Assembly: GCA_021772055.1 (NCBI GenBank)
Contig: JAETNR010000005.1
Span: forward strand, 62,001-126,000
Direction of reading: 5' to 3'
DNA: 64,000 nucleotides
Source: Blautia sp.
GTDB lineage: Bacteria; Bacillota; Clostridia; Lachnospirales; Lachnospiraceae
A program made the translations under genes and the position numbers. Below are positions 1 through 8,175 of this stretch, piece by piece. The notes under the pieces were generated by a model. That model worked only from the letters and a program-made list of their open reading frames with translations. It searched no databases and was not told where the DNA came from. How positions within the stretch are numbered: position 1 is the stretch's first letter; each line of letters starts with the position of its first letter.

Positions 1-174
1 ACATATGAACAAATGCTCAATTAAAATATAACCTAAATACAGTAATTTGTCAAGGGTGAACAGTAACCAAATCGACATCATAGCGAAAAATAAATGAAAA
101 AAATTGCTTGTAGTTTTCGGATAAATGTGCTATCCTGTAAAAAAATGAATAGAGAAAACATCAGGTGATAGATA
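1..174. other. Intergenic region with a candidate promoter for the first riboswitch
   Basis: AT-rich stretch in which I see no gene. A plausible sigma-A promoter lies at 108-136: -35 TTGTAG at 108-113 and -10 TATCCT at 131-136 with a 17-base spacer. It points rightward into the riboswitch. The -35 box is imperfect, so the promoter call is tentative. Confidence 0.4.
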
Positions 175-345
175 TGGACTGATTTGCATTCCGTATTTAT
201 TTAAAAGGGAAACAGGTGAAAATCCTGTACGATCTCGTCACTGTATTCAGGGAGTATAAGACAATGTGTGTACTGCACAGTCACTGGGAAACCGGGAAGG
301 CTGTCTTATATGATGATCTGTGAGTCAGGAGACCTGCCTGCTGTT
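175..345 (+). promoter_or_regulatory. Cobalamin riboswitch (first copy)
   Basis: The conserved core is visible: an A-rich run, GGGAA and a CAGGTGAAAATCCTG hairpin at about 207-226, a GTCACTGT box at about 237-244, and near the 3' end the hallmark GTCAGGAGACCTGCC at about 324-338. It precedes a secreted cobalt-chelatase gene and a corrinoid/metallophore-type ABC transporter, which fits B12-repressed expression. A Rho-independent terminator follows at 425-459, so control is probably by transcription attenuation. Confidence 0.9.
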
Positions 346-397
346 GGTACGGGAACATGAGGTTCCAGATCACGAGTAATTGGTTGTGCCTATTAAG

Positions 398-459
398 AAG
401 AACAGAAGTCTGTTCTTTTCCGACAATCCTTTTACCTTTTTGGTGAGAGGATTTTTTTG
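398..459 (+). terminator. Riboswitch expression platform: hairpin plus intrinsic terminator
   Basis: Two hairpins follow the aptamer. The first (398-417) pairs AAGAACAG with CTGTTCTT. The second (425-453) pairs AATCCTTTTACC with GGTGAGAGGATT, with two G-U pairs, and runs into seven T residues, as in an intrinsic terminator. The pair likely forms the terminator switched by the upstream aptamer. The remaining leader to the first ribosome site (564-571) is otherwise featureless. Confidence 0.8.
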
Positions 460-579
460 TTAGTGTTTGCATTTTCTGTGTAAACGGTTCATGTTGTCGT
501 GCCCTGTATATTTGCTGATGCAGTTATAAACATACATCAGGAACATTTTAATTTCTCACAAATTAAGGAGGACACAATC

Positions 580-1818
580 ATGAAAAACAAAGTATGGAAA
601 ACACTGGCTCTTAGTCTTGCTGTGACTGCTCTTATGATGGCGGGGACGGTACCGGCTTTTGCCGGGGAGGAAACCACTGCAGAGGAAGCAACAGGGGAGG
701 CAGAGACGGGGGCGGAAGCAGAGGAAGGAACAGACGCTGACCGGGAGGCTGCAGATAAGGCAGCAGCTCTCATTGATGCCATTTATGTTCAGGAAAGGAC
801 AGAAACAACAGACGAGGACATCAAGGCTGCCAAAGAAGCATGGGATTGTTTGACAGATGCACAGAAAGCCCTGGTAGAAGGGGAAGAAGCGAGTCCGGAC
901 TATTTCGGCCTGGATACAGGTGACGCATCTCTGGATGATGCGCTGAATCAGGATGAGATCGGTGAAAATGAGCTGCTGGTAGTAAGTTTCGGTACCTCTT
1001 ATAATGACAGCCGTGTGGAAGACATTAAGGCTATCGAAGATGCTTTGAAGGAAGCGTATCCGGACTGGTCAGTAAGAAGGGCCTTTACTGCTCAGATCAT
1101 CATCAACCACGTGCAGGCAAGAGACGGGGAAGCCATGGATAATATGCAGCAGGCACTGGACCGCGCAGTGGCAAACGGGGTTAAGAACCTGGTTGTACAG
1201 CCTACACATTTGATGTACGGCGCGGAGTATGATGAAATGTCAGAAGCAATAGAAGGCTATAAGGACAAATTTGAATCAGTTTCTATTGCAGAACCCCTTC
1301 TTGGGGAAGTTGGCAATGATGCAGGTGTGATTAACGCTGACAAAGAAGCAGTCGCAAAGGCTGTAACGGATGCTGCAGTGGCAGAGGCAGGCTTGGAAAG
1401 CATGGACAAGGCAGCAGAAGAGGGTACGGCATTTGTATTTTTGGGACACGGTACTTCCCATACGGCAAAAGTAAGCTACAGCCAGATGCAGACCCAGATG
1501 GATCAGCTTGGTTTTGTGAATGCATTTATCGGTACGGTAGAGGGTGAGCCGGAAGATACCACCTGCGAAGCTGTAATTGAGAAAGTAAAAGAAGCAGGAT
1601 ACGCTAAAGTAATCCTTCGCCCGCTGATGGTAGTTGCCGGTGATCATGCAAATAATGATATGGCAGGCAGTGCAGAGGATTCCTGGAAGAGCATGTTTGA
1701 GGCATCAGGAGCCTTTGAAAGCGTAGACGCCCAGATTGCGGGACTTGGCAGAATTGATGCAGTAAAACAGCTTTATGTGGATCATACAAAGGCTGCTATG
1801 GATTCTTTAGGCAAATAA
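580..1818 (+). CDS. cbiK: Secreted sirohydrochlorin cobaltochelatase-like protein (CbiK family)
   Basis: 412 residues. The ATG at 580 is chosen because AAGGAGGA lies at 564-571; an upstream GTG at 499 lacks such a site. Residues 1-26 form a signal peptide (basic start, hydrophobic core, AFA cleavage motif), followed by an acidic Glu/Ala-rich linker to about residue 120 and then the CbiK chelatase fold, opening with a VVSFGTS strand. The two histidines expected for metal insertion are present in a GHGTSH motif (His290) and a GDHANNDMAG motif (His356). CbiK inserts Co(II) into sirohydrochlorin; exported versions are known in other anaerobes and their physiological role is unsettled. There is no lipobox or anchor, so the protein is presumably released or held by partners. 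It is first in a riboswitch-led operon with the transporter genes below. Confidence 0.88.
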   Translation: MKNKVWKTLALSLAVTALMMAGTVPAFAGEETTAEEATGEAETGAEAEEGTDADREAADKAAALIDAIYVQERTETTDEDIKAAKEAWDCLTDAQKALVEGEEASPDYFGLDTGDASLDDALNQDEIGENELLVVSFGTSYNDSRVEDIKAIEDALKEAYPDWSVRRAFTAQIIINHVQARDGEAMDNMQQALDRAVANGVKNLVVQPTHLMYGAEYDEMSEAIEGYKDKFESVSIAEPLLGEVGNDAGVINADKEAVAKAVTDAAVAEAGLESMDKAAEEGTAFVFLGHGTSHTAKVSYSQMQTQMDQLGFVNAFIGTVEGEPEDTTCEAVIEKVKEAGYAKVILRPLMVVAGDHANNDMAGSAEDSWKSMFEASGAFESVDAQIAGLGRIDAVKQLYVDHTKAAMDSLGK

Positions 1819-1849
1819 ACGAGAACTTAAAGGCAGGAGAAGTGATCTG

Positions 1850-1888
1850 TCTGCCCGGAATGCATTTCGCAGTTTCTGGGCAGATTTT
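1850..1888 (+). terminator. Weak intra-operon hairpin with T-run
   Basis: TCTGCCC at 1850-1856 pairs with GGGCAGA at 1878-1884 across a long loop and is followed by TTTT. The short stem suggests partial termination or mRNA processing between the chelatase gene and the next gene, not a full stop. Confidence 0.35.
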
Positions 1889-1904
1889 ATGAAAGGAGAT
1901 TTGG

Positions 1905-2768
1905 ATGAGCATGAAACGTTCTTGGGTTTTGACGGCATTTGCAGTGAGCATTTCTGTATTTTTTTGCGGATATACTTCTGCCTGGGCAGCAGATGGAGGG
2001 GAAGAAGCTGCAGAAACACAGGAATCCCATCTGGAAGACGGAATTTACAGTGCACAGTTTGATACGGACAGCAGTATGTTCCATGTAAATGAAGCAAAAG
2101 AAGGCAGGGGCGTGCTGACAGTGAAGGACGGCGAGATGACCATTCATGTAAGCCTTGCTTCCAAGAGCATTGTAAATCTTTTCCCCGGAAGCGCAGAAGA
2201 TGCACAGAAAGAAGGAGCAGTGCTGCTTATGCCTAGTACGGACAGCGTTACTTACAGTGATGGATGGACGGAAGAAGTGTTTGGATTTGACATTCCTGTT
2301 CCTGCTCTGAACGAAGAATTTGATGTTGCCCTTCTTGGCAAAAAAGGCAAATGGTATGATCATAAGGTCAGCGTAACAGACCCTAAGGCAGAGGAGGAAG
2401 CTGCCGGTGAAAAAACGGGAAGAACTGTGGAGGAATTGAAGCTTGAAGACGGAAACTATACGGCAGAGGTGTCACTGGAGGGCGGATCCGGAAAAGCTTC
2501 TGTACAAAGTCCTTCGCTGATTGCCATTCAGGGGGGGAATGCAGTCGCCGAAATCATCTGGAACAGCCCCAATTATGATTATATGGTGGTAGGCGGAGAA
2601 AAATACGAACGATTAAATACGGAAGGAAATTCTGCCTTTGAGATTCCCGTGTCCTGCTTTGACGGTCAGGTGGCAGTGACTGCGGATACCCTGGCTATGA
2701 GTATGCCCCATGAAATTGAGTACACTTTAACCTTTGATTCTACAACTTTAAAAAAGGCAGAAGAATGA
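1905..2768 (+). CDS. Secreted two-domain NEAT-like protein in the corrinoid/cobalt operon
   Basis: 287 residues; the start is supported by GAAAGGAG just upstream. A signal peptide covers about residues 1-28. Two similar beta-rich domains follow: about 42-160 (opening EDGIYSAQF, ending WYDHKVSV) and about 178-280 (opening EDGNYTAEV). The DGxY opening, the SMF segment, the VKDGxMxIxVSL strand and the Y-x-x-K-V end resemble NEAT haem-binding domains, but I cannot confirm the family by eye. Its stop overlaps the start of the substrate-binding protein (ATGA), so the two are probably translated together. A role in capturing a metal-tetrapyrrole outside the cell is inferred from fold resemblance and context only. 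Confidence 0.6.
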   Translation: MSMKRSWVLTAFAVSISVFFCGYTSAWAADGGEEAAETQESHLEDGIYSAQFDTDSSMFHVNEAKEGRGVLTVKDGEMTIHVSLASKSIVNLFPGSAEDAQKEGAVLLMPSTDSVTYSDGWTEEVFGFDIPVPALNEEFDVALLGKKGKWYDHKVSVTDPKAEEEAAGEKTGRTVEELKLEDGNYTAEVSLEGGSGKASVQSPSLIAIQGGNAVAEIIWNSPNYDYMVVGGEKYERLNTEGNSAFEIPVSCFDGQVAVTADTLAMSMPHEIEYTLTFDSTTLKKAEE

Positions 2769-3922
2769 GAAAAAAATGTTGTGCCGTTATGACAGCGGCA
2801 ATGATGATGGCGTCTGCTCTGCAATGGACATATCCAGTACAGGCGGCGCAGACGGAAGAACGGCAGCCTGTCTCTTTGAAGGGACTGAACTTTGACCACA
2901 GTATGGAACTGGAATATGCAGATCAGTTTACAGTGGATTATTATGAAGATGGTTACGTGCTCATATCCATTGTGGACAGCGGTTCCTTTCTGCTTGTGCC
3001 GGAGGGAGGAAAGGCACCGGAAGGACTTGACGGGGATATTACGGTGGTGAAAAAACCGGTGAATCACATTTATCTGGTAGCAACCTCCGCAATGGATCTT
3101 TTTTGCGCGCTGGATGCGCTGGATGAAATCAGCCTTTCCGGAACGGATACGGATGGCTGGTATATTGCGGATGCAAAAAATGCCATGGAGGAGGGAAATA
3201 TTCTTTTTGCAGGAAAGTACAGTGCGCCGGATTATGAGCTGATTTTGTCAGAAGGGTGTGATCTTGCAGTGGAGTCTACCATGATTTACCATACTCCGGA
3301 AGTGAAGGAAAAGCTGGAACAGTTTGGAATTCCGGTGCTTGTGGAGCGTTCAAGCTACGAGAGCCACCCGCTTGGAAGAACGGAGTGGCTGAAGCTTTAT
3401 GGTGCTTTGCTTGGAAAGGAAGAGACTGCGCAGGCTGTATTTGAGGATGAGACCCAAAATCTGAAAGAAGTGTTCCAGGCGGAAAACACGGGAAAGACAG
3501 TGGCATTTTTTTACATTAGTTCTATTGGAAGTGTTAATGTGCGAAAATCCGGAGATTATATTTCCAGGATGATCGAGCTTGCAGGAGGAAAATATATTTT
3601 TGAGAGCCTGGGGGAAGGGGACAATGCCCTTTCCACGGTAAATATGACCATGGAAGAGTTTTATGCAGCTGCAAAAGATGCGGACTATATTATTTATAAC
3701 AGTGCGATTGACGGAGAACTTCACACAATGGAGGAACTTTTAGGGAAAAGCTCTCTTTTGAAAGAGTTTCAGGCTGTGAAAAACGGAAATGTCTGGTGTA
3801 CAGGGAAGAATCTTTTTCAGGAAACAACAGGCCTGGGCAGGATGATGGAAGATATTCATACGATGCTGACGACAGAGAACGGCAGACTTACGGAGCTTAC
3901 TTATATGCATCGGTTAAAGTGA
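2765..3922 (+). CDS. ABC transporter substrate-binding protein, BtuF/FhuD type
   Basis: 385 residues. A signal peptide ends near VQA (about residue 27). The rest matches the class III periplasmic-binding fold used for cobalamin, haem and siderophores, including the GDYISRMIELAGGKYIF segment typical of this group. It overlaps the preceding gene by 4 bases and is followed by a FecCD-type permease and an ATPase. There is no lipobox cysteine, which is unusual for a Gram-positive binding protein because most are lipid-anchored. The cobalamin riboswitch upstream makes a corrinoid or cobalt-tetrapyrrole the best guess for the ligand; haem or siderophore remain possible. Confidence 0.8.
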   Translation: MRKKCCAVMTAAMMMASALQWTYPVQAAQTEERQPVSLKGLNFDHSMELEYADQFTVDYYEDGYVLISIVDSGSFLLVPEGGKAPEGLDGDITVVKKPVNHIYLVATSAMDLFCALDALDEISLSGTDTDGWYIADAKNAMEEGNILFAGKYSAPDYELILSEGCDLAVESTMIYHTPEVKEKLEQFGIPVLVERSSYESHPLGRTEWLKLYGALLGKEETAQAVFEDETQNLKEVFQAENTGKTVAFFYISSIGSVNVRKSGDYISRMIELAGGKYIFESLGEGDNALSTVNMTMEEFYAAAKDADYIIYNSAIDGELHTMEELLGKSSLLKEFQAVKNGNVWCTGKNLFQETTGLGRMMEDIHTMLTTENGRLTELTYMHRLK

Positions 3923-3980
3923 CGGCTTATGGAGAGCGGCAGAAGGAAAGAGTCAGAGAAAGGAAAGCGAGGAGGAAGGG

Positions 3981-5006
3981 ATGGAGGAAAAAATCAGAAG
4001 AAGCCATGGAAGATATGTTTTTTCTTTTGTGGTACTGATCGGGCTTTTGGTATTTCTGGTGATATGGAATATCAATGGGGGAAGCATCCGGATATCCGCA
4101 GACGAAATTTTTCAGATACTTTTGGGCAGACGTACAGATGATACTCTCTACAATATTATATGGGAAATCCGGCTTCCGCGGATCCTTTCCGCAATGATTC
4201 TGGGCGGGGCTTTGTCTGTTTCCGGTTTTCTCCTTCAGACATTCTTCGGGAACCCTATTGCAGGTCCTTTTGTGCTGGGCATTTCTTCAGGGGCGAAGCT
4301 TACGGTCTCCTTTGTGATGATTTTTCTGTTAAGCAGAGGGATGGCGGCCACTTCGGCGGTGCTGATCATGGCGGCTTTTGCGGGATCCATGATTTCCATG
4401 GGTTTTGTGCTTCTGGTTTCCAGAAAAGTAAACAAAATGTCCATGCTTGTAATCAGTGGTGTTATGATTGGGTATATCTGTTCGGCAATTACGGATTTTG
4501 TGGTTACTTTTGCAGATGATTCCAATATTGTAAACCTGCATAACTGGTCTCTGGGAAGCTTTTCCGGAATGTCCTGGGATAATGTAAGGGTGATGGCGGC
4601 TGTGGTGGTGATTTCCCTGGCAGTTACCTTCCTGATGTCAAAGCCTATCAGCGCTTACCAGCTGGGGGAAGCCTATGCGCAGAACATGGGTGTGAATATT
4701 AAACTGTTCCGGATCGCACTGATTCTTCTTTCCAGTATTCTTTCCGCCTGTGTGACAGCATTTGCCGGGCCAATTTCCTTTGTGGGAATTGCAGTTCCCC
4801 ATCTGGTAAAAAATCTTTTGAAAACGGCAAAGCCTATTTTGGTGATTCCGGCATGTTTTCTGGGAGGAGCGGTTTTCTGCCTGTTCTGCGATTTGATCGC
4901 AAGAACGGTATTTGCACCTACGGAGCTTAGTATCAGTTCTGTAACTGCAGTATTTGGAGCACCTGTTGTGATTTATATGATGATTCGGAAGCAGAGGCAG
5001 GGTTAA
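3981..5006 (+). CDS. ABC transporter permease, FecCD/BtuC family
   Basis: 341 residues with about nine to ten hydrophobic segments. Family signatures include RLPRILSAMILGGALSVSG near residues 61-80, the GNPIAGPFVLGISSGA loop, and the FAGPISFVGIAVPHLVK motif in the C-terminal third that contacts the ATPase. The ATG at 3981 follows AGGAGGAAGGG. The gene abuts the ATPase gene with no gap (stop 5006, start 5007). It forms the membrane channel for the ligand delivered by the upstream binding protein. Confidence 0.9.
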   Translation: MEEKIRRSHGRYVFSFVVLIGLLVFLVIWNINGGSIRISADEIFQILLGRRTDDTLYNIIWEIRLPRILSAMILGGALSVSGFLLQTFFGNPIAGPFVLGISSGAKLTVSFVMIFLLSRGMAATSAVLIMAAFAGSMISMGFVLLVSRKVNKMSMLVISGVMIGYICSAITDFVVTFADDSNIVNLHNWSLGSFSGMSWDNVRVMAAVVVISLAVTFLMSKPISAYQLGEAYAQNMGVNIKLFRIALILLSSILSACVTAFAGPISFVGIAVPHLVKNLLKTAKPILVIPACFLGGAVFCLFCDLIARTVFAPTELSISSVTAVFGAPVVIYMMIRKQRQG

Positions 5007-6143
5007 ATGAAAGAGTATTCGATTTATACAGAGCACATGACTGTAGGGTATGACGGGAAGCCGCTGATCCGGGATATAGAGATCCGTTTGAAAAAAGGCG
5101 AAATCCTGACGCTGATCGGCCCTAACGGTGCAGGAAAATCTACCATATTAAAAAGCATGATCCGGCAGCTGAAACCGGTTGCCGGAACTGTTTATCTGGA
5201 TGGGGAAATGATGCATAAAATGTCAGGAAAAGAGGTGGCCAGGAGGCTTGCCGTAGTAATGACAGACCGTATCCGGCCGGAAATGATGACCTGTGAGGAT
5301 CTTGTTGCCACAGGGCGCTATCCCTACACAGGGGCTCTTGGCATTCTTTCGGCAGAGGATCACAAAAAGGTGCTGGATGCTATGAAAACAGTCCATGCAC
5401 TGGAATTTAAGGACAGGGATTTTACAGCTGTCAGCGATGGGCAGAGACAACGGGTGCTGCTTGCCAGGGCAATCTGTCAGGAGCCGGAGATTATTGTGCT
5501 GGACGAACCTACCTCTTTTCTGGATATTAAGCATAAGCTGGAGCTCCTTTCCATTTTAAAGAGAATGGTCAAAGAGCGGCAGACTGCAGTACTGATGTCT
5601 CTTCATGAACTGGATCTGGCTCAGAAGGTTTCTGACTGCGTGATCTGCGTAAAAGGAGACCATATTCAGAAGTATGGAGATCCGGAGGAATTTTTTTCTT
5701 CCGATTATATTCATGAATTATATGACATTCAAAGCGGCAGCTATAATGCAGCTTTTGGATGTGTAGAAATGGAAAGGCCCGGGGGTGAGCCGAAGGTATT
5801 TGTGATCGGCGGAAATGGAATGGGAATCCCGGTTTATCGGAGACTGCAGAGGAAGGGGATTCCTTTTGCAGCCGGAGTGCTTCATAAGAATGACATGGAT
5901 TACCAGGTGGCGGAAGCCCTGGCGGCAGAGGTGATCTGGGAAGAACCTTTTGAACCGGTAAGCCGGGAAAAGGCTGAGAAAGCGGCTGAAGTGATGAAAA
6001 AATGCGAAAGAGTCATCTGCACACAGGAAAAGTTCGGCACCATGAATGCCCGTAACCGGGAGCTTCTGACCCTGGCGGAAGAGATGGGGAAGAATGTAGA
6101 AAGAATGCAGAAAACATCGGGAATCGGTTTTGGATATCATTGA
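5007..6143 (+). CDS. ABC transporter ATPase (BtuD/FepC type) with an extra C-terminal domain
   Basis: 378 residues. Residues 1 to about 255 form a complete ATPase: Walker A GPNGAGKST, signature SDGQRQR (normally LSGGQ-like, here degenerate), Walker B IIVLDEP and an H-loop SLHELDLA. Residues about 260-378 are an added domain that begins KVFVIGGNGMGIPVYRRL, a glycine-rich strand-turn-helix like a Rossmann nucleotide-binding start. Ordinary FepC/BtuD proteins end near 250-260 residues, so this tail is extra. The tail may bind a nucleotide or act as a regulatory domain; no function is evident. Last gene of the first operon. Confidence 0.85.
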   Translation: MKEYSIYTEHMTVGYDGKPLIRDIEIRLKKGEILTLIGPNGAGKSTILKSMIRQLKPVAGTVYLDGEMMHKMSGKEVARRLAVVMTDRIRPEMMTCEDLVATGRYPYTGALGILSAEDHKKVLDAMKTVHALEFKDRDFTAVSDGQRQRVLLARAICQEPEIIVLDEPTSFLDIKHKLELLSILKRMVKERQTAVLMSLHELDLAQKVSDCVICVKGDHIQKYGDPEEFFSSDYIHELYDIQSGSYNAAFGCVEMERPGGEPKVFVIGGNGMGIPVYRRLQRKGIPFAAGVLHKNDMDYQVAEALAAEVIWEEPFEPVSREKAEKAAEVMKKCERVICTQEKFGTMNARNRELLTLAEEMGKNVERMQKTSGIGFGYH

Positions 6144-6167
6144 CAAATTTAAGAAATGTGTTACAAT
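6140..6167 (+). promoter_or_regulatory. Promoter for the cbiMNQO operon
   Basis: TTGACA at 6140-6145 and TACAAT at 6162-6167, 16 bases apart. The -35 box overlaps the stop codon of the preceding ATPase gene. It directly precedes the second riboswitch, so the cobalt-transport genes have their own B12-controlled transcript. Confidence 0.75.
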
Positions 6168-6185
6168 AAACGCAGAATTGAATGT

Positions 6186-6312
6186 CGTAAGGTGCCTGGA
6201 AATACAGGAGAATAGGAAAGTCAAGTGAAAGGCTTACACAGTCACGCCACTGTGTGGGAAGAGTTGTTTCTGATAGCCTGTCGGTATAACCGGACAGGCA
6301 CTTTTTTTGTAT
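6186..6312 (+). promoter_or_regulatory. Cobalamin-type riboswitch (second copy) merged with a terminator
   Basis: The sequence shows GGTGCCTGG...CAGGAGAATAGGAA, an AGTC/GGCT stem and the core ACGCCACTGT box at about 6245-6256. The usual 3' GTCAGGAGACCTGC segment is replaced by a GCCTGTC...GACAGGC hairpin at about 6279-6302 that runs straight into seven T residues. The 3' aptamer arm and the terminator therefore seem to share one hairpin. It precedes cbiM and presumably shuts off cobalt uptake when cobalamin is ample. Confidence 0.8.
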
Positions 6313-6341
6313 CAAAATATGCATCAGAAGGGAGAAGAAAA

Positions 6342-7088
6342 ATGAGTAAAAAACAAAAAAAGATCATGGTATTGGCAAGTGCCTTTGCATTGATTCTGGG
6401 GATTGCCCCTAATGTGAATGCCATGCATATTATGGAAGGTTATCTTCCGGGAGGATTTTGTATTGCATGGGGAGTTTTGTGCATTCCGTTTTTGATTGCA
6501 GGGTTTTTGTCCATTAAGAAGACTTTGGACGAACATCGAAATTTAATCACAATGCTGGCGATGTCCGGCGCTTTCATCTTTGTGATCTCTTCACTGAAGA
6601 TCCCGTCTGTGACAGGAAGCTGCTCTCATATGACCGGAACCGGCCTGGGGGCGATTCTTTTCGGACCTGCGGCGGTTTCCATCCTGGGCCTGATTGTATT
6701 GCTGTTCCAGGCACTTCTTCTGGCGCACGGCGGACTGACCACCATCGGAGCCAATACTTTTTCCATGGCGATTGCAGGACCGTTTGTTGCCTACGGCATC
6801 TATGTATTGTGTAATAAATGCAAGGTAAATAAAAGAGCCTCGGTTTTTCTGGCTGCATGTCTGGGAGATTTCTTTACTTATTGTGTGACTGCAGTGCAGC
6901 TGGCAATTGCCCATAATACGGATACCACCTTTGGCGCAGCTCTTGGTAAATTTCTGATGATCTTCGCGCCCACACAGGTGCCCCTGGCTGTGATTGAAGG
7001 GATCCTTACAGTTGTGATTTTTATGGGACTGGAAACCTATGCAAAACCGGAGCTTCGTGCTATGGGGATTTTAAAGGAGGCAAAATAG
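6342..7088 (+). CDS. cbiM: Cobalt ECF-type transporter substrate-specific subunit CbiM
   Basis: 248 residues. The ATG at 6342 follows AAGGGAGAAG, and an upstream in-frame start would place coding sequence inside the riboswitch. A signal-like segment (residues 1-27) is cleaved before MHIMEGYLP; CbiM proteins need this exposed Met-His-Ile-Met N-terminus because it coordinates Co(II). Six or so membrane segments follow, including the conserved SGSCSHMTGTGLGAILFGP-type region (here VTGSCSHMTGTGL). With CbiN, CbiQ and CbiO it imports cobalt for corrinoid synthesis or repair. Confidence 0.95.
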   Translation: MSKKQKKIMVLASAFALILGIAPNVNAMHIMEGYLPGGFCIAWGVLCIPFLIAGFLSIKKTLDEHRNLITMLAMSGAFIFVISSLKIPSVTGSCSHMTGTGLGAILFGPAAVSILGLIVLLFQALLLAHGGLTTIGANTFSMAIAGPFVAYGIYVLCNKCKVNKRASVFLAACLGDFFTYCVTAVQLAIAHNTDTTFGAALGKFLMIFAPTQVPLAVIEGILTVVIFMGLETYAKPELRAMGILKEAK

Positions 7089-7089
7089 A

Positions 7090-7389
7090 ATGAAGAAAAC
7101 AGTCATTGCCGCAGTTATCGCTGTTTTTTTAATCGCATTTATACCTTTGTTTGTGTTAAAGGATGCGGAATTCGGAGGCTCGGATGATGCCGGAAGCACA
7201 GTTGTGGAAGAGGTGGATTCTTCTTATGAGCCATGGGCAGCTCCGGTTCTGGAGAAGCTTCTTGGCGGTGAACTGCCCGGAGAAGTGGAAAGTATGCTGT
7301 TTTGCGTTCAGACCGGTATCGGTGTAGGGATTATCGCCTTTTTTATGGGGCGTTTCGTAGAACGGAAAAAATGGATGAAAGATGAATAG
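7090..7389 (+). CDS. cbiN: Cobalt transporter auxiliary subunit CbiN
   Basis: 99 residues with two membrane helices flanking an extracytoplasmic loop of about 55 residues (GSDDAGSTVVEEVD...YEPWAAPVLE), the standard CbiN layout. It starts one base after the cbiM stop, with AAAGGAGG inside the end of cbiM as its ribosome site. CbiN is needed for metal loading of CbiM in the cobalt-specific systems. Confidence 0.93.
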   Translation: MKKTVIAAVIAVFLIAFIPLFVLKDAEFGGSDDAGSTVVEEVDSSYEPWAAPVLEKLLGGELPGEVESMLFCVQTGIGVGIIAFFMGRFVERKKWMKDE

Positions 7390-7398
7390 GAGACTCTC

Positions 7399-8175
7399 AT
7401 GATTGTCATTGATAAGCTTTGTTATCAGTCGAGGCTTAGATATGAAAACCCTGGGGAAAAATTTGCATTTGCAGTGATCACATTGTGTATCTCTGTAATG
7501 AGCCGTTCCATTGCAGTAGCATGTATCGTGCTGACAGTAACAGGGATTCTTACCGTCTGGAAAGGTGGAATTCCTGTTTTTCGTTATTTGAAGTTTCTCA
7601 CCATCCCCCTGGCGTTTTTATTGTTAAGCACGCTTGCTGTTGTTTTAAATGTAAAAAAGGCTCCTTTGGATCTGTTTGCCATACCTTTGGGAAGCTGGTA
7701 CCTTACGGCCAGCCACGAGGCTCTTCTGTACGCTGTGCAGCTGATCCTTACGGCCCTGTCTGCAGTATCCTGCCTGTATTTTCTGGCATTTTCCACACCT
7801 ATGCCGGATATTCTGGAAGTCTTACGGAAGCTTCATTGCCCGAAGCTGCTGATCGAGCTGATGCTGCTGATCTACCGGTTTATTTTTGTGCTGATGCATA
7901 CGGCTTCCTCTATTTCCATTGCCCAGGAGTGCAGACTTGGAAATAAGGACTATAAAACAGCGCTGAATTCCTTCGGAAGCCTTGGGGCTGTATTAATGAT
8001 CCGTGCGATGAGCCGCTCCAATCGTTTATATGATGCCATGGAGGCCCGCTGTTATGACGGAAGCATCCGCGTTTTGTCAGAGTCCAGACCGCCTAGAAAA
8101 GAGATTGTCTGTGCCATTGCGGTCTTTGACACCTGTTTATTTCTATTTGCTCTTTGGAGGAGATTTTATTCATGA
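7399..8175 (+). CDS. cbiQ: Cobalt ECF transporter transmembrane (T) component CbiQ
   Basis: 258 residues, several membrane helices and the T-component helices carrying Ala-Arg-type coupling motifs (QECRLGNKDYKTAL and SRSNRLYDAMEARCYDG) that dock on the ATPase. The start follows TAGGAGACTCTC. The stop overlaps the cbiO start by ATGA at 8172-8175, implying translational coupling. Confidence 0.93.
   Translation: MIVIDKLCYQSRLRYENPGEKFAFAVITLCISVMSRSIAVACIVLTVTGILTVWKGGIPVFRYLKFLTIPLAFLLLSTLAVVLNVKKAPLDLFAIPLGSWYLTASHEALLYAVQLILTALSAVSCLYFLAFSTPMPDILEVLRKLHCPKLLIELMLLIYRFIFVLMHTASSISIAQECRLGNKDYKTALNSFGSLGAVLMIRAMSRSNRLYDAMEARCYDGSIRVLSESRPPRKEIVCAIAVFDTCLFLFALWRRFYS

Noticed and set aside
479-493. 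Possible catabolite-repression (cre) site TGTAAACGGTTCATG
   Set aside because: The right half departs from the consensus at two or more key positions.
499-579. Upstream GTG start adding 27 residues to the secreted chelatase
   Set aside because: It lacks a ribosome site and would bury the signal peptide; the ATG at 580 has AAGGAGGA at ideal distance.
6225-6341. Upstream start for cbiM
   Set aside because: It would put codons through the riboswitch and its terminator and hide the CbiM signal sequence.
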